Numbered from the stretch's first letter, positions 1 through 9,133 are shown. The stretch: 55,474 nucleotides of DNA from an uncultured Desulfovibrio sp. (GCA_944327295.1 CALVHF010000007.1:1-55474); one strand, 5' to 3'. Translations and numbers: made by a program. Notes: a model not told the origin generated them from the sequence alone.

Positions 1-312
1 GTAAAGTAATTGCTTGAAAAAATTATAATTTCGTTGAAACGATAACCGTATGGTTCTACTTTTACCAAACTCTTAGGCTATATCCTCATACTTCACCACG
101 CCTTCCCAGGTCGTGAAGCCCGAGTTGCGTAGCGTGGACGGAACTCCTCTGAGGAGTGCCTTCCAGTAAGGATGAGCTCCAGCTAGCAGAATCCGCCTCA
201 TACCGATTTTCCGCTAGAGCCGAGCAGGACTGGCTATCCGACTATAATCGCGCCCAAAATCCCCTGCAGGGCATGTGTTGCGAGCCATGGGGAAATATGT
301 ATAGTCTGCCGC
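1..312. other. Gene-free left edge, probable tolC leader
   Basis: No complete gene is visible. A short frame at 77-169 (30 codons, plus strand, ending in TAA) may be the tail of an older gene, but I cannot assign it. A small hairpin (ACTCCT/AGGAGT) lies near 140-158. A perfect TATAAT at 243-248 could be the -10 box for the outer-membrane channel gene starting at 313; no convincing -35 box precedes it. Confidence 0.35.
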
Positions 313-1770
313 ATGCAAACTCGCAAAGAATTTTTCCCCATATACCACCGTCTCTGCAGCGCTGCCCTTGCGGCCCTGGTTCTCCTTGTGTCAGGGCAGG
401 CACAGGCCGAAGATCTTGCCGATCCCGACAATTTTGGTCCGGCCCTGAGCTCGAAGGCTGCCCAGCCCATTGCGCCCTCGCGCTTTGTGCAGGGCAAGAA
501 GGCCCAGGTTCCGCCGGCACCTGCGGGTTCCTTTACCATGGGCCGGGCCGTGCGCCATGCCCTGGACTTCAATCCCTCCCTGGGAGCTGCCGAAGCCGAG
601 GCAAAGGCGTCCAGAGAAGGCAGCAAGGCTGCCCTTGGCGAGCTCTTTCCCGGCTTTCGTACGGGTTATTCCTACGGCTATGCACGCCAGACGCGGGATC
701 CGTCCATGGCTGCCTCCCGCCAGCCCTCGCGGGGTACCTATACCTGGAGTGTCGAGGTCTCGCAGATCCTCTTTGACGGTTTCAATACCCTGGGCACCTA
801 TCAGAAGCAGACCCTGCAGGCCGAAAGCGACAGGGCCGCCCTGCGCCAGTCCGAACTGGAGATGACGGGCAGTGTGCAGCAGGCCTTCATCAGCTATCTG
901 TGCGCCCTGGAAAACGTGCGCAGCCAGAGCGAATCCGTGGCCAGGCTGCAGGATCAGCTGGCCATCACGGCTGCCTTTCACGAGGTGGGCCTGCGTCCGC
1001 GACTCGACGTCCTGCAGGCCCAGGTCGAACTCGGCGATGCCCAGCGCGAGCTCATTACCCTGGAAAATACGAGGGATACAACCAGGGCCGAGCTCAATAC
1101 CTATCTTGGCTATGCGAGCACGGACAAGGTGAGCTACGAGGGCGCCCTTGTCACCCGTCCCTTTGACCGCACCCTGGAGCAGTGCCTGGAGACGGCCTAC
1201 AAGCTGCGTCCCGACCTCTATGTGGGCTACAAGGCCGTGGAAATGGCCGTCAAGGACAGGCTCATTGCCCGCAGCGGCTTTTATCCGCAGGTCGAGGCCT
1301 ATTACAATATCACTTCCACCGGCAATACCCCGGACATGCAGCGGGCCGGCTCCAATTCCAGCCGATCCACGACCTGGGAAGTGGGTGCCACCCTGTCCTG
1401 GGAAGTCTTCCACTGGGGCACGACCTATTTTTCCGATCAGCAGGCAGGCTGGCAGGTGGCCAAGGCCCGCAGCCAGGCCCGCAACCTGCTGCTCAACGCA
1501 GGCTTCCAGGTCAAAGAGAATTTCCTGGCCCTGCGCGAGGCGAACAAGCGCATAGATGTGGCCCGCCAGAACGTGGCCCATGCCAGAGAGGCCTACGAGG
1601 CCGCCCTGGCCCAGTACAGGGAACAGGTGGGCACCAATTTTGATGTCCTTGATGCTTCCTCCAACCTGCTCACGGCCCAGGTGGAGCTGACCACGGCCAG
1701 GGGCGACTATCTCACGGCGCTCTCCAAGCTCTATGTGGCCCTTGGGGAATTTCATCCCGATCTGCTGTAA
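313..1770 (+). CDS. TolC-family outer-membrane channel protein
   Basis: A 485-residue protein of the outer-membrane efflux family, expected to form the outer-membrane and periplasmic duct for a type I secretion or tripartite efflux system. Residues 1-33 form a signal peptide with a basic start, a hydrophobic core and a cleavage-type AQA-ED boundary. The rest has the two long alanine/glutamine-rich helical repeats of the family, including phrases such as VSQILFDGFNT and LSWEVFHWGT that mark the strand-turn before each helical hairpin. Length is normal for TolC homologues. No inner-membrane pump or HlyD-type adaptor is adjacent, so its partner is unknown. Family assignment is secure; the substrate is not. 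Confidence 0.9.
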   Translation: MQTRKEFFPIYHRLCSAALAALVLLVSGQAQAEDLADPDNFGPALSSKAAQPIAPSRFVQGKKAQVPPAPAGSFTMGRAVRHALDFNPSLGAAEAEAKASREGSKAALGELFPGFRTGYSYGYARQTRDPSMAASRQPSRGTYTWSVEVSQILFDGFNTLGTYQKQTLQAESDRAALRQSELEMTGSVQQAFISYLCALENVRSQSESVARLQDQLAITAAFHEVGLRPRLDVLQAQVELGDAQRELITLENTRDTTRAELNTYLGYASTDKVSYEGALVTRPFDRTLEQCLETAYKLRPDLYVGYKAVEMAVKDRLIARSGFYPQVEAYYNITSTGNTPDMQRAGSNSSRSTTWEVGATLSWEVFHWGTTYFSDQQAGWQVAKARSQARNLLLNAGFQVKENFLALREANKRIDVARQNVAHAREAYEAALAQYREQVGTNFDVLDASSNLLTAQVELTTARGDYLTALSKLYVALGEFHPDLL

Positions 1771-1985
1771 GGCAGGCCGCTTTCCTGTCTGCCCGGCTCC
1801 TCTTTGTCCGGACAGTCTCCGGGCCGTTCCTGCAGACAATTCAAACGGATCGTTCTTTCGGACCATTTTTTCGAATACTTTTTTCAGAGAACCCTTTGTG
1901 TGGAAAACGTCTCCGGCATCCCCTCCGGTTTCTGCACGCCAGCGTGTGCGTGCTGCAATCCACTGCTGTGCCACGTGGAGTTTTC

Positions 1986-3659
1986 ATGGCAATAGAGTTG
2001 AATACTGATACACTGGTTATAACGCCTCTGGGCGGTTTGGGAGAAATTGGGCTCAATTGCCAGCTGTGGGAGACCTCTCAGGGGGTTGTCATGGTGGACT
2101 GCGGGCTCATGTTCCCGAGCGACGAACACCTAGGCGTGGACGTGCTCATTCCGCACTTTGGAGCCGTGACGGCCATCAAAAACAATATCCTGGGCATAGT
2201 CCTGACCCATGGACACGAGGACCACATAGGCGCCCTGCCCTGGATTGTGCCCGAACTGCGCGGCGTGAACATCTACGGCTCGCCCCTGACCCTGGCCCTG
2301 GTCGAGCACAAGCTCGAGGAGCGCAACATCCTGGACCTTGTCCATCTGCACGTGGTCTCCCCGGAACAGGTGGTCACCCTGGGTGACATGCACTTTCACT
2401 TCTTTCCGGTTTGTCATTCCATTCCCCAGGGCTATGCCTTGGGCGTCGAGACGCCGGCAGGAAAGATTGTCCACACCGGCGACTTCAAGGTGGATGCCCA
2501 TCCCCTCTCGGGTTCGGGTACCGATCTCGAAATGTTCCGGGCCTTTGCCGGAGAGGAAGGCGTGCGCCTGCTCATGTCCGACTCCACTAATATCGAGCGC
2601 GAGGGCCGCAGCCTCACGGAGCGCGAAGTGCAGGCCTCCCTGGACAGCGTCTTTGCCAAGGCCGAGGGCCGCATTGTCATCACCCTCTTTTCCAGCCATC
2701 TGCAGCGCATACAGGAAGTTTTCGACCTGGCCGAAAAATATGACCGCACCGTGGTCATCAGCGGCCGCAGTCTTGCCAACAACATAGAAATGGCCAAGGA
2801 GCTCGGCATACTGCGGACGCCAGGAGGCTTTTTCAACGCCTATTCGGAAGTGCCGGATCTCGCTGACAATGAAATCGTGCTCATTGTGACCGGAGCCCAG
2901 GGCGAACCCATGAGCGCCCTCTCGCGCATGGCCTATGGCGGCCACCGCAGGCTCAGTATCCGCAAGGGCGATACCGTGGTCATGAGCTCCCGCGTCATTC
3001 CCGGCAATGCCCGGGTCATTTCCCATCTCATCGATGAGATCTACAGGCAGGGTGCCGAAGTCCTCTATGAAAGCGTCTGGGCCATACATGCCTCGGGGCA
3101 TGCCCAGAAAGACGAGCTCAGGGACATGTTTCAGGCAACGCGGCCCGAGTATTTCGTGCCCGTGCACGGCGAGTACAGACATCTGGTCAAGCACGGACAG
3201 CTGGCCATGCAGTGCGGTGTGGAAAGGGACAAGGTGGTCATTCTCGAGGACGGCCACCCCCTGCTCATCGACACGGAGGGTATCAGGCACCTGCCCACTA
3301 TTGCGGTGGAATATACCCTGGTGGACGGCAAGGGCGTGGGCGACGTGGGCGTCTCAGTGCTCAAGGAGCGCCGCATCCTGGGCGACGAGGGCATGGTCAT
3401 CGTGGTTCTCGTGAAGGACAGCGAAACAGGCTATGTGCTCTATGGTCCGGAAATCATCTCCAAGGGCTTTGTCTTCGAGCAGTTCCGCTACGTCTTCGAC
3501 GATGCCAAGTGCCTGGTCATTGACGAGCTCGAAAAGGCCCGCTCCTGTCAGCAGTCGGACACAGTCCTTCAGGAGGGCATACGCAGTGCCCTGCGCCATT
3601 TCTTCAGGCGTGTCCTGGACAGGGATCCCATAGTCGTGGCCATCATTTCCGAAGTCTGA
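1986..3659 (+). CDS. rnj: Ribonuclease J
   Basis: Metallo-beta-lactamase/beta-CASP ribonuclease with 5'-to-3' exonuclease and endonuclease activity on mRNA and rRNA precursors. It is 557 residues long, normal for RNase J. The N-terminal domain carries the zinc-binding HGHEDHIG motif. Downstream segments such as HTGDFKVDAHPL, MSDSTN and VIPGNARVIS belong to the beta-lactamase and CASP parts, and HASGHA and VPVHGEYRH are the late metal-binding histidines. The frame is open upstream to 1896, but the ATG at 1986 fits the family N-terminus (start of the GGLGEIG segment) and has GGAG a few bases before it. The gene appears monocistronic and ends in its own terminator. Confidence 0.95.
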   Translation: MAIELNTDTLVITPLGGLGEIGLNCQLWETSQGVVMVDCGLMFPSDEHLGVDVLIPHFGAVTAIKNNILGIVLTHGHEDHIGALPWIVPELRGVNIYGSPLTLALVEHKLEERNILDLVHLHVVSPEQVVTLGDMHFHFFPVCHSIPQGYALGVETPAGKIVHTGDFKVDAHPLSGSGTDLEMFRAFAGEEGVRLLMSDSTNIEREGRSLTEREVQASLDSVFAKAEGRIVITLFSSHLQRIQEVFDLAEKYDRTVVISGRSLANNIEMAKELGILRTPGGFFNAYSEVPDLADNEIVLIVTGAQGEPMSALSRMAYGGHRRLSIRKGDTVVMSSRVIPGNARVISHLIDEIYRQGAEVLYESVWAIHASGHAQKDELRDMFQATRPEYFVPVHGEYRHLVKHGQLAMQCGVERDKVVILEDGHPLLIDTEGIRHLPTIAVEYTLVDGKGVGDVGVSVLKERRILGDEGMVIVVLVKDSETGYVLYGPEIISKGFVFEQFRYVFDDAKCLVIDELEKARSCQQSDTVLQEGIRSALRHFFRRVLDRDPIVVAIISEV

Positions 3660-3687
3660 TCCTGCGGCCAGGATCTGCCTTTTTTTA
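3658..3687 (+). terminator. Intrinsic terminator of RNase J gene
   Basis: A 7-bp stem GATCCTG/CAGGATC overlaps the TGA stop codon and is followed after four bases by a run of seven T. Confidence 0.75.
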
Positions 3688-3706
3688 CGTAAAGGCCTGG
3701 AATCAA

Positions 3707-3752
3707 TAAAAAAAACCCGGTCTTCCCTGATCGCCAGGGAGCACCGGGATTT
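3707..3752 (-). terminator. Hairpin terminator, best on minus strand
   Basis: Arms CCCGGT/ACCGGG enclose an inner TCCCT/AGGGA stem (3716-3748). The minus-strand RNA ends in about nine U after the stem, and the plus strand has only ATTTT, so its main role is probably to stop minus-strand transcription coming from the 4-5 kb genes. Confidence 0.7.
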
Positions 3753-3832
3753 TGCTTGTACTCTTGGACCACACACAAGAGAGGGCGCACAGTTCTTGTC
3801 GTCAGGGCCTGCGTGTCAAGAATCGGTCTTCA

Positions 3833-4046
3833 GGAGGAGCGCTTCTCAAGGAGCTCATCCACTTTCTGGGACGTATACACGCGTTCCTCGCCGCGGCGGA
3901 TGCGTTCAAGCGCGTTGCTTTGGCGAGGGCTGCGTCTTCCAGGTCGTCCCTGACGGCTTCGAGAAGGAGAGGCGGGCCGGCCGGTCCTTTCGGCAAGGGT
4001 CCTGAGGCATCTGCAGAGTCAGGGCAGGCACGTCCTACCTCCTCGT
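3833..4046 (-). pseudogene. Remnant of a ribbon-helix-helix antitoxin
   Basis: Three reading-frame fragments on the minus strand line up as one decayed antitoxin of the CopG/RelB-like ribbon-helix-helix type. A GTG after GAGGAGG opens with PALTLQMPQD. A second frame gives LLEAVRDDLEDAALAKA. A third ends LERIRRGEERVYTSQKVDELL before the TGA at 3833. This order and spacing match the N-terminal DNA-binding strand, the helix and the C-terminal toxin-wrapping segment of intact homologues, with two frameshifts between them. No RelE/ParE-like toxin can be read downstream. Family assignment is from recalled consensus and is moderately sure. Confidence 0.5.
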
Positions 4047-4146
4047 GCCTGCATTCTGGTTGGCATTCCGGCCCATGTTCTTCCCGGCGCTTGAGCTGCC
4101 AGGAGCAGACGCTGTTTGGGGTCTTCCTGCGTGCTTTGAAGCCGGT

Positions 4147-4818
4147 CTAGCGTGGCTGCAGATACTGCGGTTCCACCAGGATGTGGTAGCGCGGCTGCTG
4201 GGCCAGGGGATCGGGAAGGGCAATGTCGCCCTCTATCTGGAGCGGCGTGTCGGAAAAGCCGAAGGGTCGGACAATGCCGGGCTTGGCCGTGAGCGAAAAG
4301 ACACTGTCGTCGGACAGGGAGATGACGGGCAGGCTGGATGTGGAGGAGCCTGCAGACAGGGTCTGGCTGCCCAGCTTTTCGGGATGACGCAGGAGATCTC
4401 CTTCCCTTGTCTGAGTACTGTTGTTGAACAAGGAGGGCAGACGCAGTTCGGCCCGGCGCAGCAGGGCCAGAAAGTCATTGCCCGTCTGACCGACAAAGCT
4501 GATGAGGCTTGTGCCCGTGCTCGAAACCAGCAGACTGACGGGAACAGTGCCGCCATGAATGCCCAGATAGGCCGACCGCGCACCGGCGGGCATGGTGACC
4601 CACCCTGGTTCGGCCACATCGAAGCTTCCTGTCTGTGTCTGCGTCACGGTATGCAGGGTGAGGGCAAAGCACAGGGCTATAAAGAAGCCCGAAAGCAGTG
4701 TGGTCAGGGCCGAGGTCTGTGCGCTGGAAGCCGTGGAAGCCTGGCTAGGCTGCCGGCTGGGAGTGTGGTTGGGAGATGGTCTGGATTGTCCGGGTGATAC
4801 ACAGGGATCACATGACAT
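4147..4818 (-). CDS. Membrane-anchored protein of unknown function
   Basis: A 223-residue protein I do not recognise. A cysteine, proline and serine-rich N-terminus is followed at about residues 37-57 by one hydrophobic segment (LLSGFFIALCFALTL). The remaining 165 residues look soluble and probably lie in the periplasm. The start is uncertain: the ATG at 4818 is used here, but the frame is open to an ATG at 4938 lying just downstream of a TTGACA-17-TAAATC promoter, which would add 40 residues. Neither start has a good ribosome-binding site. The gene ends about 400 bases before the minus-strand terminator at 3.7 kb, with the antitoxin remnant in between. Confidence 0.55.
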   Translation of the reverse strand: MSCDPCVSPGQSRPSPNHTPSRQPSQASTASSAQTSALTTLLSGFFIALCFALTLHTVTQTQTGSFDVAEPGWVTMPAGARSAYLGIHGGTVPVSLLVSSTGTSLISFVGQTGNDFLALLRRAELRLPSLFNNSTQTREGDLLRHPEKLGSQTLSAGSSTSSLPVISLSDDSVFSLTAKPGIVRPFGFSDTPLQIEGDIALPDPLAQQPRYHILVEPQYLQPR

Positions 4819-5153
4819 ACATTTCAACCAGGGGATGCACGTTCTTGAGAGCTTGGCCAACTTTTGAGGATGCCTTTGAGGAAGTCCCTGGCAGATTGCA
4901 GGATTCGCGACCTGCCGGCCTGGACGTCCATGCACCATGAGTCAGCCCGAAAGGGATGGATGTGCAGGATTTAGGAATTCTCTCGCACGCTGTCAAGAGC
5001 GAAAAAGGGAGGACTTTTTCTGCTGCAATACCGAAATATTGTTTAGCTCCTGCACGTTACGGAAACATGGCAGAAGAAGGACGCAGGAGCGACGGCGTAC
5101 AGGGGGTCGCTGCCGGCCCCAAAGCAGGGAAGCCCAAAGGAATCCGAGGAGTG
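4819..5153 (-). promoter_or_regulatory. Intergenic stretch with a possible promoter
   Basis: No gene is supported here. On the minus strand a perfect TTGACA (4991-4996) is spaced 17 bases from TAAATC (4968-4973), a plausible sigma-70 promoter for the 4147-4818 gene. The rest shows no recognisable structure. Confidence 0.4.
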
Positions 5154-6371
5154 TCATCGGCGGGAACGCCTGTTCCCTGTTTCGCCTTCTTCGGGACGCG
5201 GCGGTCCCATAAGTTCAAAGGTGGGCGGTTCTGGGAGCGAGCGCGGAAGCTTCTGGACCAGGGTTCTGTTGAAAAAGTCGCCCAGGGCAGCCATGAGACG
5301 GCCATGCACCTGCCTGCGCATCTTGGGATCCACGCTGTAGCAGAGCTCCGGCAGTTCGTTCAGCAGATCTTCCGGACAGGGGGCCATGAAGGCTCCGGTA
5401 TCGGCATCCTCGATGACGGCCTGCAGGGGCGGGAAGGAAAAGCGTTGCCCAAAGGCCTGAAGTTCCTCCTTCTCCAGGCGTTCGGTGCGTTTTCCGGCAC
5501 TGTGCACAAGGAGAACGGAGGGGTAGAGGTAGCGCAGCCCCTCATGGGAAAAGAGCATGGTGAAGCTCGGGTTCACGGCAGCCACAGCCTTGATGCGCGT
5601 GTCTGCCAGGCTGGTCTTCTGGGGCAGCTGCGAGCACATGTCCTTGCCGATGCGGTTCACGGCCCAGGGATTGCAGTAGGGATCCCTGTTGAGCTGCGCC
5701 TCGTCACCCTTTGCATCTTTGCAAAAGTCCGTCCACAGGCTGCAGTCGGCCAGGGCTCCGCCCAGCAGCAGGGCGCAGGTGCCGCCCGCGCCAAAGCCTG
5801 CCATGCCTATGCGCTGCTCGTCTATGGCCTGGGCAAAGACCTCGTGGCCGAGCAGGAGGTCCAGGACGCGCTCTATGTCCTGACAGCGCTGCATGAGCAT
5901 CTGCCAGGTATAGGGGGCCGGCATGTAGTCCAGATTGTCTCGCGGATGGGTCAGGGCTGCGACAATATAACCCCTGGCTGCCAGCCAGGAGGCTGTGTTG
6001 TGCAGGGTAAAGCGGGATCCCGCGGACGGATGGGAGAGCAGGATCAGGGGAAAACGGCCCGGAGCCACAGGAGCCCTGTTCGCGGCCCGGAACGTCCAGG
6101 ACTGCAGGCTTATGGTGCGGCGTCTGCGCGACTCCGTGGGATACCAGATGTTGATATCTTGGCGCAGTTCCTGTTCGGGCAGGGAAGAGACCAGTGCCTG
6201 AAAGCCCACATTGTGCACCTCGCCAAGAACCCTGTCCGGAACAAGGAACAGCAGGGCCTGCAGAACGAGGAGGCAGGGCAGGGTGAGGAAGAGGACGGAA
6301 AAGGGGTGGTCGTGCCCTGCAAGGTGCGGGGATTGTTTGCACAAGGATCGGTGTCGCAGTGTGGATCGCAT
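5154..6371 (-). CDS. Alpha/beta hydrolase-fold protein, probably non-catalytic
   Basis: A 405-residue protein with a hydrophobic N-terminal anchor (about residues 22-47) and the layout of predicted dienelactone/PAF-acetylhydrolase-type hydrolases (COG4188). The oxyanion-region strand (LILLSHPSAGSR), the nucleophile-elbow position and the late FMAPC segment are all recognisable. However, the elbow reads GFGAG where active members have G-x-S-x-G, so the serine nucleophile is glycine (residue 194). The acid position falls in HSAGKRTE, which lacks an aspartate. The catalytic histidine before FMAPC (usually GHF-x-FLAPC) reads DTGA. The reading frame is otherwise intact, so this may be a pseudoenzyme rather than decay. 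ATG 6371 is preferred over TTG 6392. Confidence 0.75.
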   Translation of the reverse strand: MRSTLRHRSLCKQSPHLAGHDHPFSVLFLTLPCLLVLQALLFLVPDRVLGEVHNVGFQALVSSLPEQELRQDINIWYPTESRRRRTISLQSWTFRAANRAPVAPGRFPLILLSHPSAGSRFTLHNTASWLAARGYIVAALTHPRDNLDYMPAPYTWQMLMQRCQDIERVLDLLLGHEVFAQAIDEQRIGMAGFGAGGTCALLLGGALADCSLWTDFCKDAKGDEAQLNRDPYCNPWAVNRIGKDMCSQLPQKTSLADTRIKAVAAVNPSFTMLFSHEGLRYLYPSVLLVHSAGKRTERLEKEELQAFGQRFSFPPLQAVIEDADTGAFMAPCPEDLLNELPELCYSVDPKMRRQVHGRLMAALGDFFNRTLVQKLPRSLPEPPTFELMGPPRPEEGETGNRRSRR

Positions 6372-6563
6372 AGCTTTGCTATTGTGCCACAAGGCAAGCT
6401 ACGCTACAAGAGCACACGCAGACACTGCCTTGGAGCAGGTCTGCAGCGGATTCCCGGGAGTGCCTGCAGCGGCGGACGTTCCTTGTGCGCCCCCCCCTGT
6501 TCAGGGCTCAGTCCAAAAGGCACTGCGATCGGTGAGTCCAATCTGCATGCCGACAGGACGAAT

Positions 6564-7280
6564 ATGGAGTTCATTCAATTCTTCGTGGACTTTGTTCTGC
6601 ATGTGGACGAGCATTTGCTTGAGCTTGTCACGCAGTACGGAACATGGATTTACCTGATTCTCTTCATCATTGTCTTCTGTGAAACAGGCCTTGTGGTCAC
6701 CCCCTTTCTGCCCGGCGACTCCCTGCTCTTTGCCGCAGGTGTCCTGGCTGGAACCGGTGTCATGGGCTACCCCGAGGCCATGGCCATCTTTCTTCTGGCC
6801 GGCTGCGGAGGCGATGCGGTTAACTACCTTATAGGACGGCACGTGGGGCCGGCCATCTTTCAGCGGGATTCGCGGTTCATCCGCAAGAAGTACCTGCTCG
6901 AGGCCCATGCCTTCTACGTCCGCCACGGCGGCAAGGCCATTGTCCTGGCCCGCTTTGTGCCCATTGTGCGCACCTTTGCCCCCTTTGTGGCCGGCATTGC
7001 GCTCATGCATCCCCATACCTTCTTCTTCTACAATATCCTTGGCTGCGTGCTCTGGGTGGGCGGTCTTGTCTCAACCGGCTATTTTCTTGGAAATCTGGAC
7101 TTTGTGCAGAAGCATTTCAGCCTCATTGTCTACGCCATCATTCTGATTTCCATCCTGCCCGTCGTCGTTGGCGTGCTTCGTGCCCGTTTCGGCAAGGGGG
7201 CTCCGCAGGAAAGCAAGCCCACGGAAGAAGACTACATGAAGGTGGCCGCCTCCCTCTCGGAAAAGAATCGGGCGAAGTAA
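6564..7280 (+). CDS. DedA-family membrane protein
   Basis: A 238-residue polytopic membrane protein of the DedA/VTT family, members of which flip undecaprenyl phosphate or phospholipids across the inner membrane. The re-entrant motif with FLPGDSLLFAAG (near residue 50) and the signature ARFVPIVRTFAPFVAG (near residue 132) are present. Hydrophobic segments are spread over the length and the tail is charged. The frame is open far upstream, but the ATG at 6564 gives the usual family N-terminus; the upstream part is antisense to the hydrolase gene and is not coding. Which lipid is moved cannot be told from sequence. Confidence 0.9.
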   Translation: MEFIQFFVDFVLHVDEHLLELVTQYGTWIYLILFIIVFCETGLVVTPFLPGDSLLFAAGVLAGTGVMGYPEAMAIFLLAGCGGDAVNYLIGRHVGPAIFQRDSRFIRKKYLLEAHAFYVRHGGKAIVLARFVPIVRTFAPFVAGIALMHPHTFFFYNILGCVLWVGGLVSTGYFLGNLDFVQKHFSLIVYAIILISILPVVVGVLRARFGKGAPQESKPTEEDYMKVAASLSEKNRAK

Positions 7281-7336
7281 CGGGCAAGACGCATTCCTTG
7301 TCTCTTCTTTTATTATATATGTAAAGGAGTTGAAGC

Positions 7337-8128
7337 ATGAGAACCATTGCGGATATTCGTGCTCTTCTTGCACAGGACAAGGCAACTGTGGGTACATGGC
7401 TGCAGCTGCCGGATGCCGATGTCGCCGAACTCATGGCCAGAGCCGGCTATGACTGGGTGGCCGTGGACATGGAACACGGATCTTTTGGCAGAACGTGTCT
7501 GCCCGACATTTTCCGGGCCATTGAATGCGGCGGGGCCGTGCCCTTTGCCCGCCTGCCTGAAGCCAGCAAGACAGCCATCAAGGCCGCTCTCGAGGCCGGA
7601 GCCCAGGGGCTGATCTTCCCCATGATAGAGAGCAGGGAGCAGCTCGATCGGGCCATAGGCTGGTCCATCTACCCAGGCCTCGATACCTGGGAAGGTGCAA
7701 AGCCTGCCGAATACAGGGGTGTCGGCTACTGCAGGGCCAATGTCTTCGGCAAGGAGTTTGACGCCTACCGGGCCGTGGCAGGAGACCTCTTTCTGGTGGC
7801 CCAGATTGAGCACATCAGGGCCGTGGAGCATCTGGAGAGCATTCTCTCCCATCCAAGGCTTGATGCCATCATGGTCGGCCCCTACGACCTTTCGGGCTCC
7901 ATGGGCCTGACCGGCCAGTTCGATCATCCGCGCTTCCGGGAAGTCATGCAGCAGATTGCCGAAATCTGCGAGCGCTGCCATGCCCGTATGGGACTGCACA
8001 TCGTGCAGCCCGACCCCGAGGCCTTGGACAAGGAAATTGCCAATGGTACCAGGTTCATAGCCTATGGCATCGATACGGTCTTTCTGTGGAAGTCCGCCGA
8101 ACGTCCGAGACAAGGAGGGAGACAATGA
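7337..8128 (+). CDS. HpcH/HpaI-family class II aldolase
   Basis: A 263-residue pyruvate-type aldolase/citrate-lyase-fold enzyme. Family members cleave or form 4-hydroxy-2-oxoacids from pyruvate and an aldehyde with a divalent metal. Signature segments are AVDMEHGSFG, GAQGLIFPMIES, QIEHIRAVEHLESIL (metal-binding glutamate) and GPYDLSGSMGL (metal-binding aspartate). AAGGAG precedes the ATG by 7 bases. The stop overlaps the start of the sugar epimerase (ATGA), so the two are translationally coupled. Sitting with a cytidylyltransferase, a HAD phosphatase and an acyltransferase, it may build a ulosonic-type acid for a surface glycan; that role is inferred. Confidence 0.85.
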   Translation: MRTIADIRALLAQDKATVGTWLQLPDADVAELMARAGYDWVAVDMEHGSFGRTCLPDIFRAIECGGAVPFARLPEASKTAIKAALEAGAQGLIFPMIESREQLDRAIGWSIYPGLDTWEGAKPAEYRGVGYCRANVFGKEFDAYRAVAGDLFLVAQIEHIRAVEHLESILSHPRLDAIMVGPYDLSGSMGLTGQFDHPRFREVMQQIAEICERCHARMGLHIVQPDPEALDKEIANGTRFIAYGIDTVFLWKSAERPRQGGRQ

Positions 8129-9039
8129 AGATCACCGTTTTCGGCGGTTCCGGATTCCTAGGATCGCATATCTGTGACAAGCTGACGGAAGCTGGCCACG
8201 AGGTCACCATTGTCGATGTCAATCCTTCCCCCTGGCTCAGGGACGGACAGAAGATGCTCGTTGGCAGCATCCTGGACGAGTCCGTGACAGACAGGGCCGT
8301 GGAAGGAGCGGACATTGTCTGCAACTATGCGGGCATTGCCGACATAGGCGAGGCCAACAGCCGTCCCGTGGACACGGCCAGACTCAATGTGGTTGGCAAT
8401 GTCATGGCCCTGGAAGCCTGCAGGAAGCACAAGATCAAGCGCTACATCTTTGCAAGCTCCCTCTATGTCTACGGCCGTTCCGGAGGCTTCTATCGCTGTA
8501 GCAAGCAGGCCTGCGAAATCTACATTGAAAACTATCAGGCCATGCACGGCCTTGAATACACTATTTTGCGCTACGGTTCCCTGTACGGCCCGAGGGCCGA
8601 CAACCGCAATGCCATCCACCGCTTTGTGCACGAGGCCATGACAAGCGGCACCATCACCTACTACGGTGCACCCACGGCCCTGCGCGAGTACGTGCATGTG
8701 GACGATGCGGCCACGGCTACCCTGGAAGTGCTGGATCCGAGCTTTGCCAACCAGAACATCATCGTGACCGGCAACCAGCCCATGCGCGTGGGCGATCTCT
8801 TCAAGATGATCGGCGAAATCCTCGGCAAGGACATAGAGATCCGCTATCAGAACGATCCCAACAGCGGGCACTACCAGATTACCCCCTATTCCTTCATGCC
8901 CAAGGTTGGCCGCAAGCTCGTGCCGCCGCTGACCGTGGACCTTGGCCAGGGCATCCTGCGGGTCATGGAAGACGAGCACAAGAGCCTGCATCCCGAGCTC
9001 ACCAGCGAGGGTGGCTATCTCGTGCCCACGGACGACTAG
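8125..9039 (+). CDS. NAD-dependent sugar epimerase/dehydratase (extended SDR)
   Basis: A 304-residue extended short-chain dehydrogenase/reductase. The N-terminal GGSGFLGSH is the NAD-binding glycine motif. The catalytic serine-tyrosine-lysine set is seen in SSLYVYGR and YRCSK. LREYVHVDD is the usual C-terminal substrate-domain segment. The likely substrate is a nucleotide-linked or acyclic sugar, but specificity cannot be read. The ATG overlaps the aldolase stop by 4 bases. The TAG stop lies inside the CTAG boundary of a 97-bp MITE, which by insertion at CTAG recreated the stop. Confidence 0.85.
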   Translation: MKITVFGGSGFLGSHICDKLTEAGHEVTIVDVNPSPWLRDGQKMLVGSILDESVTDRAVEGADIVCNYAGIADIGEANSRPVDTARLNVVGNVMALEACRKHKIKRYIFASSLYVYGRSGGFYRCSKQACEIYIENYQAMHGLEYTILRYGSLYGPRADNRNAIHRFVHEAMTSGTITYYGAPTALREYVHVDDAATATLEVLDPSFANQNIIVTGNQPMRVGDLFKMIGEILGKDIEIRYQNDPNSGHYQITPYSFMPKVGRKLVPPLTVDLGQGILRVMEDEHKSLHPELTSEGGYLVPTDD

Positions 9040-9133
9040 TGTCTAAATTGATAAATTCGTCTACTTACATCTAGTTGAAATTACTACATTTCATTGTCTA
9101 GATATCATGACATAATTTTAAAATTAGACACTA
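9037..9133. mobile_element. 97-bp MITE, family A, copy 1
   Basis: An AT-rich non-coding element with terminal inverted repeats (TAGTGTCTAA at the left, TTAGACACTA at the right) and CTAG at both edges. Two more 97-bp relatives occur at 26394-26490 (close) and 46488-46584 (diverged). It carries no open frame, so it must have been mobilised by a transposase elsewhere. It separates the epimerase gene from the cytidylyltransferase gene without breaking either. Confidence 0.85.

Noticed and set aside
391..1974. Long minus-strand reading frame (527 codons) opposite the TolC gene
   Set aside because: It is antisense to a gene with a clear signal peptide and family motifs, shows no recognisable domain, and is a usual shadow frame in GC-rich DNA.
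3755..3833. RelE-type toxin downstream of the antitoxin remnant
   Set aside because: All minus-strand frames there lack RelE motifs and run into the terminator region.
4956..6563. Plus-strand frame leading into the DedA gene
   Set aside because: It lies antisense to the hydrolase gene and has no domain; the DedA family N-terminus starts at 6564.
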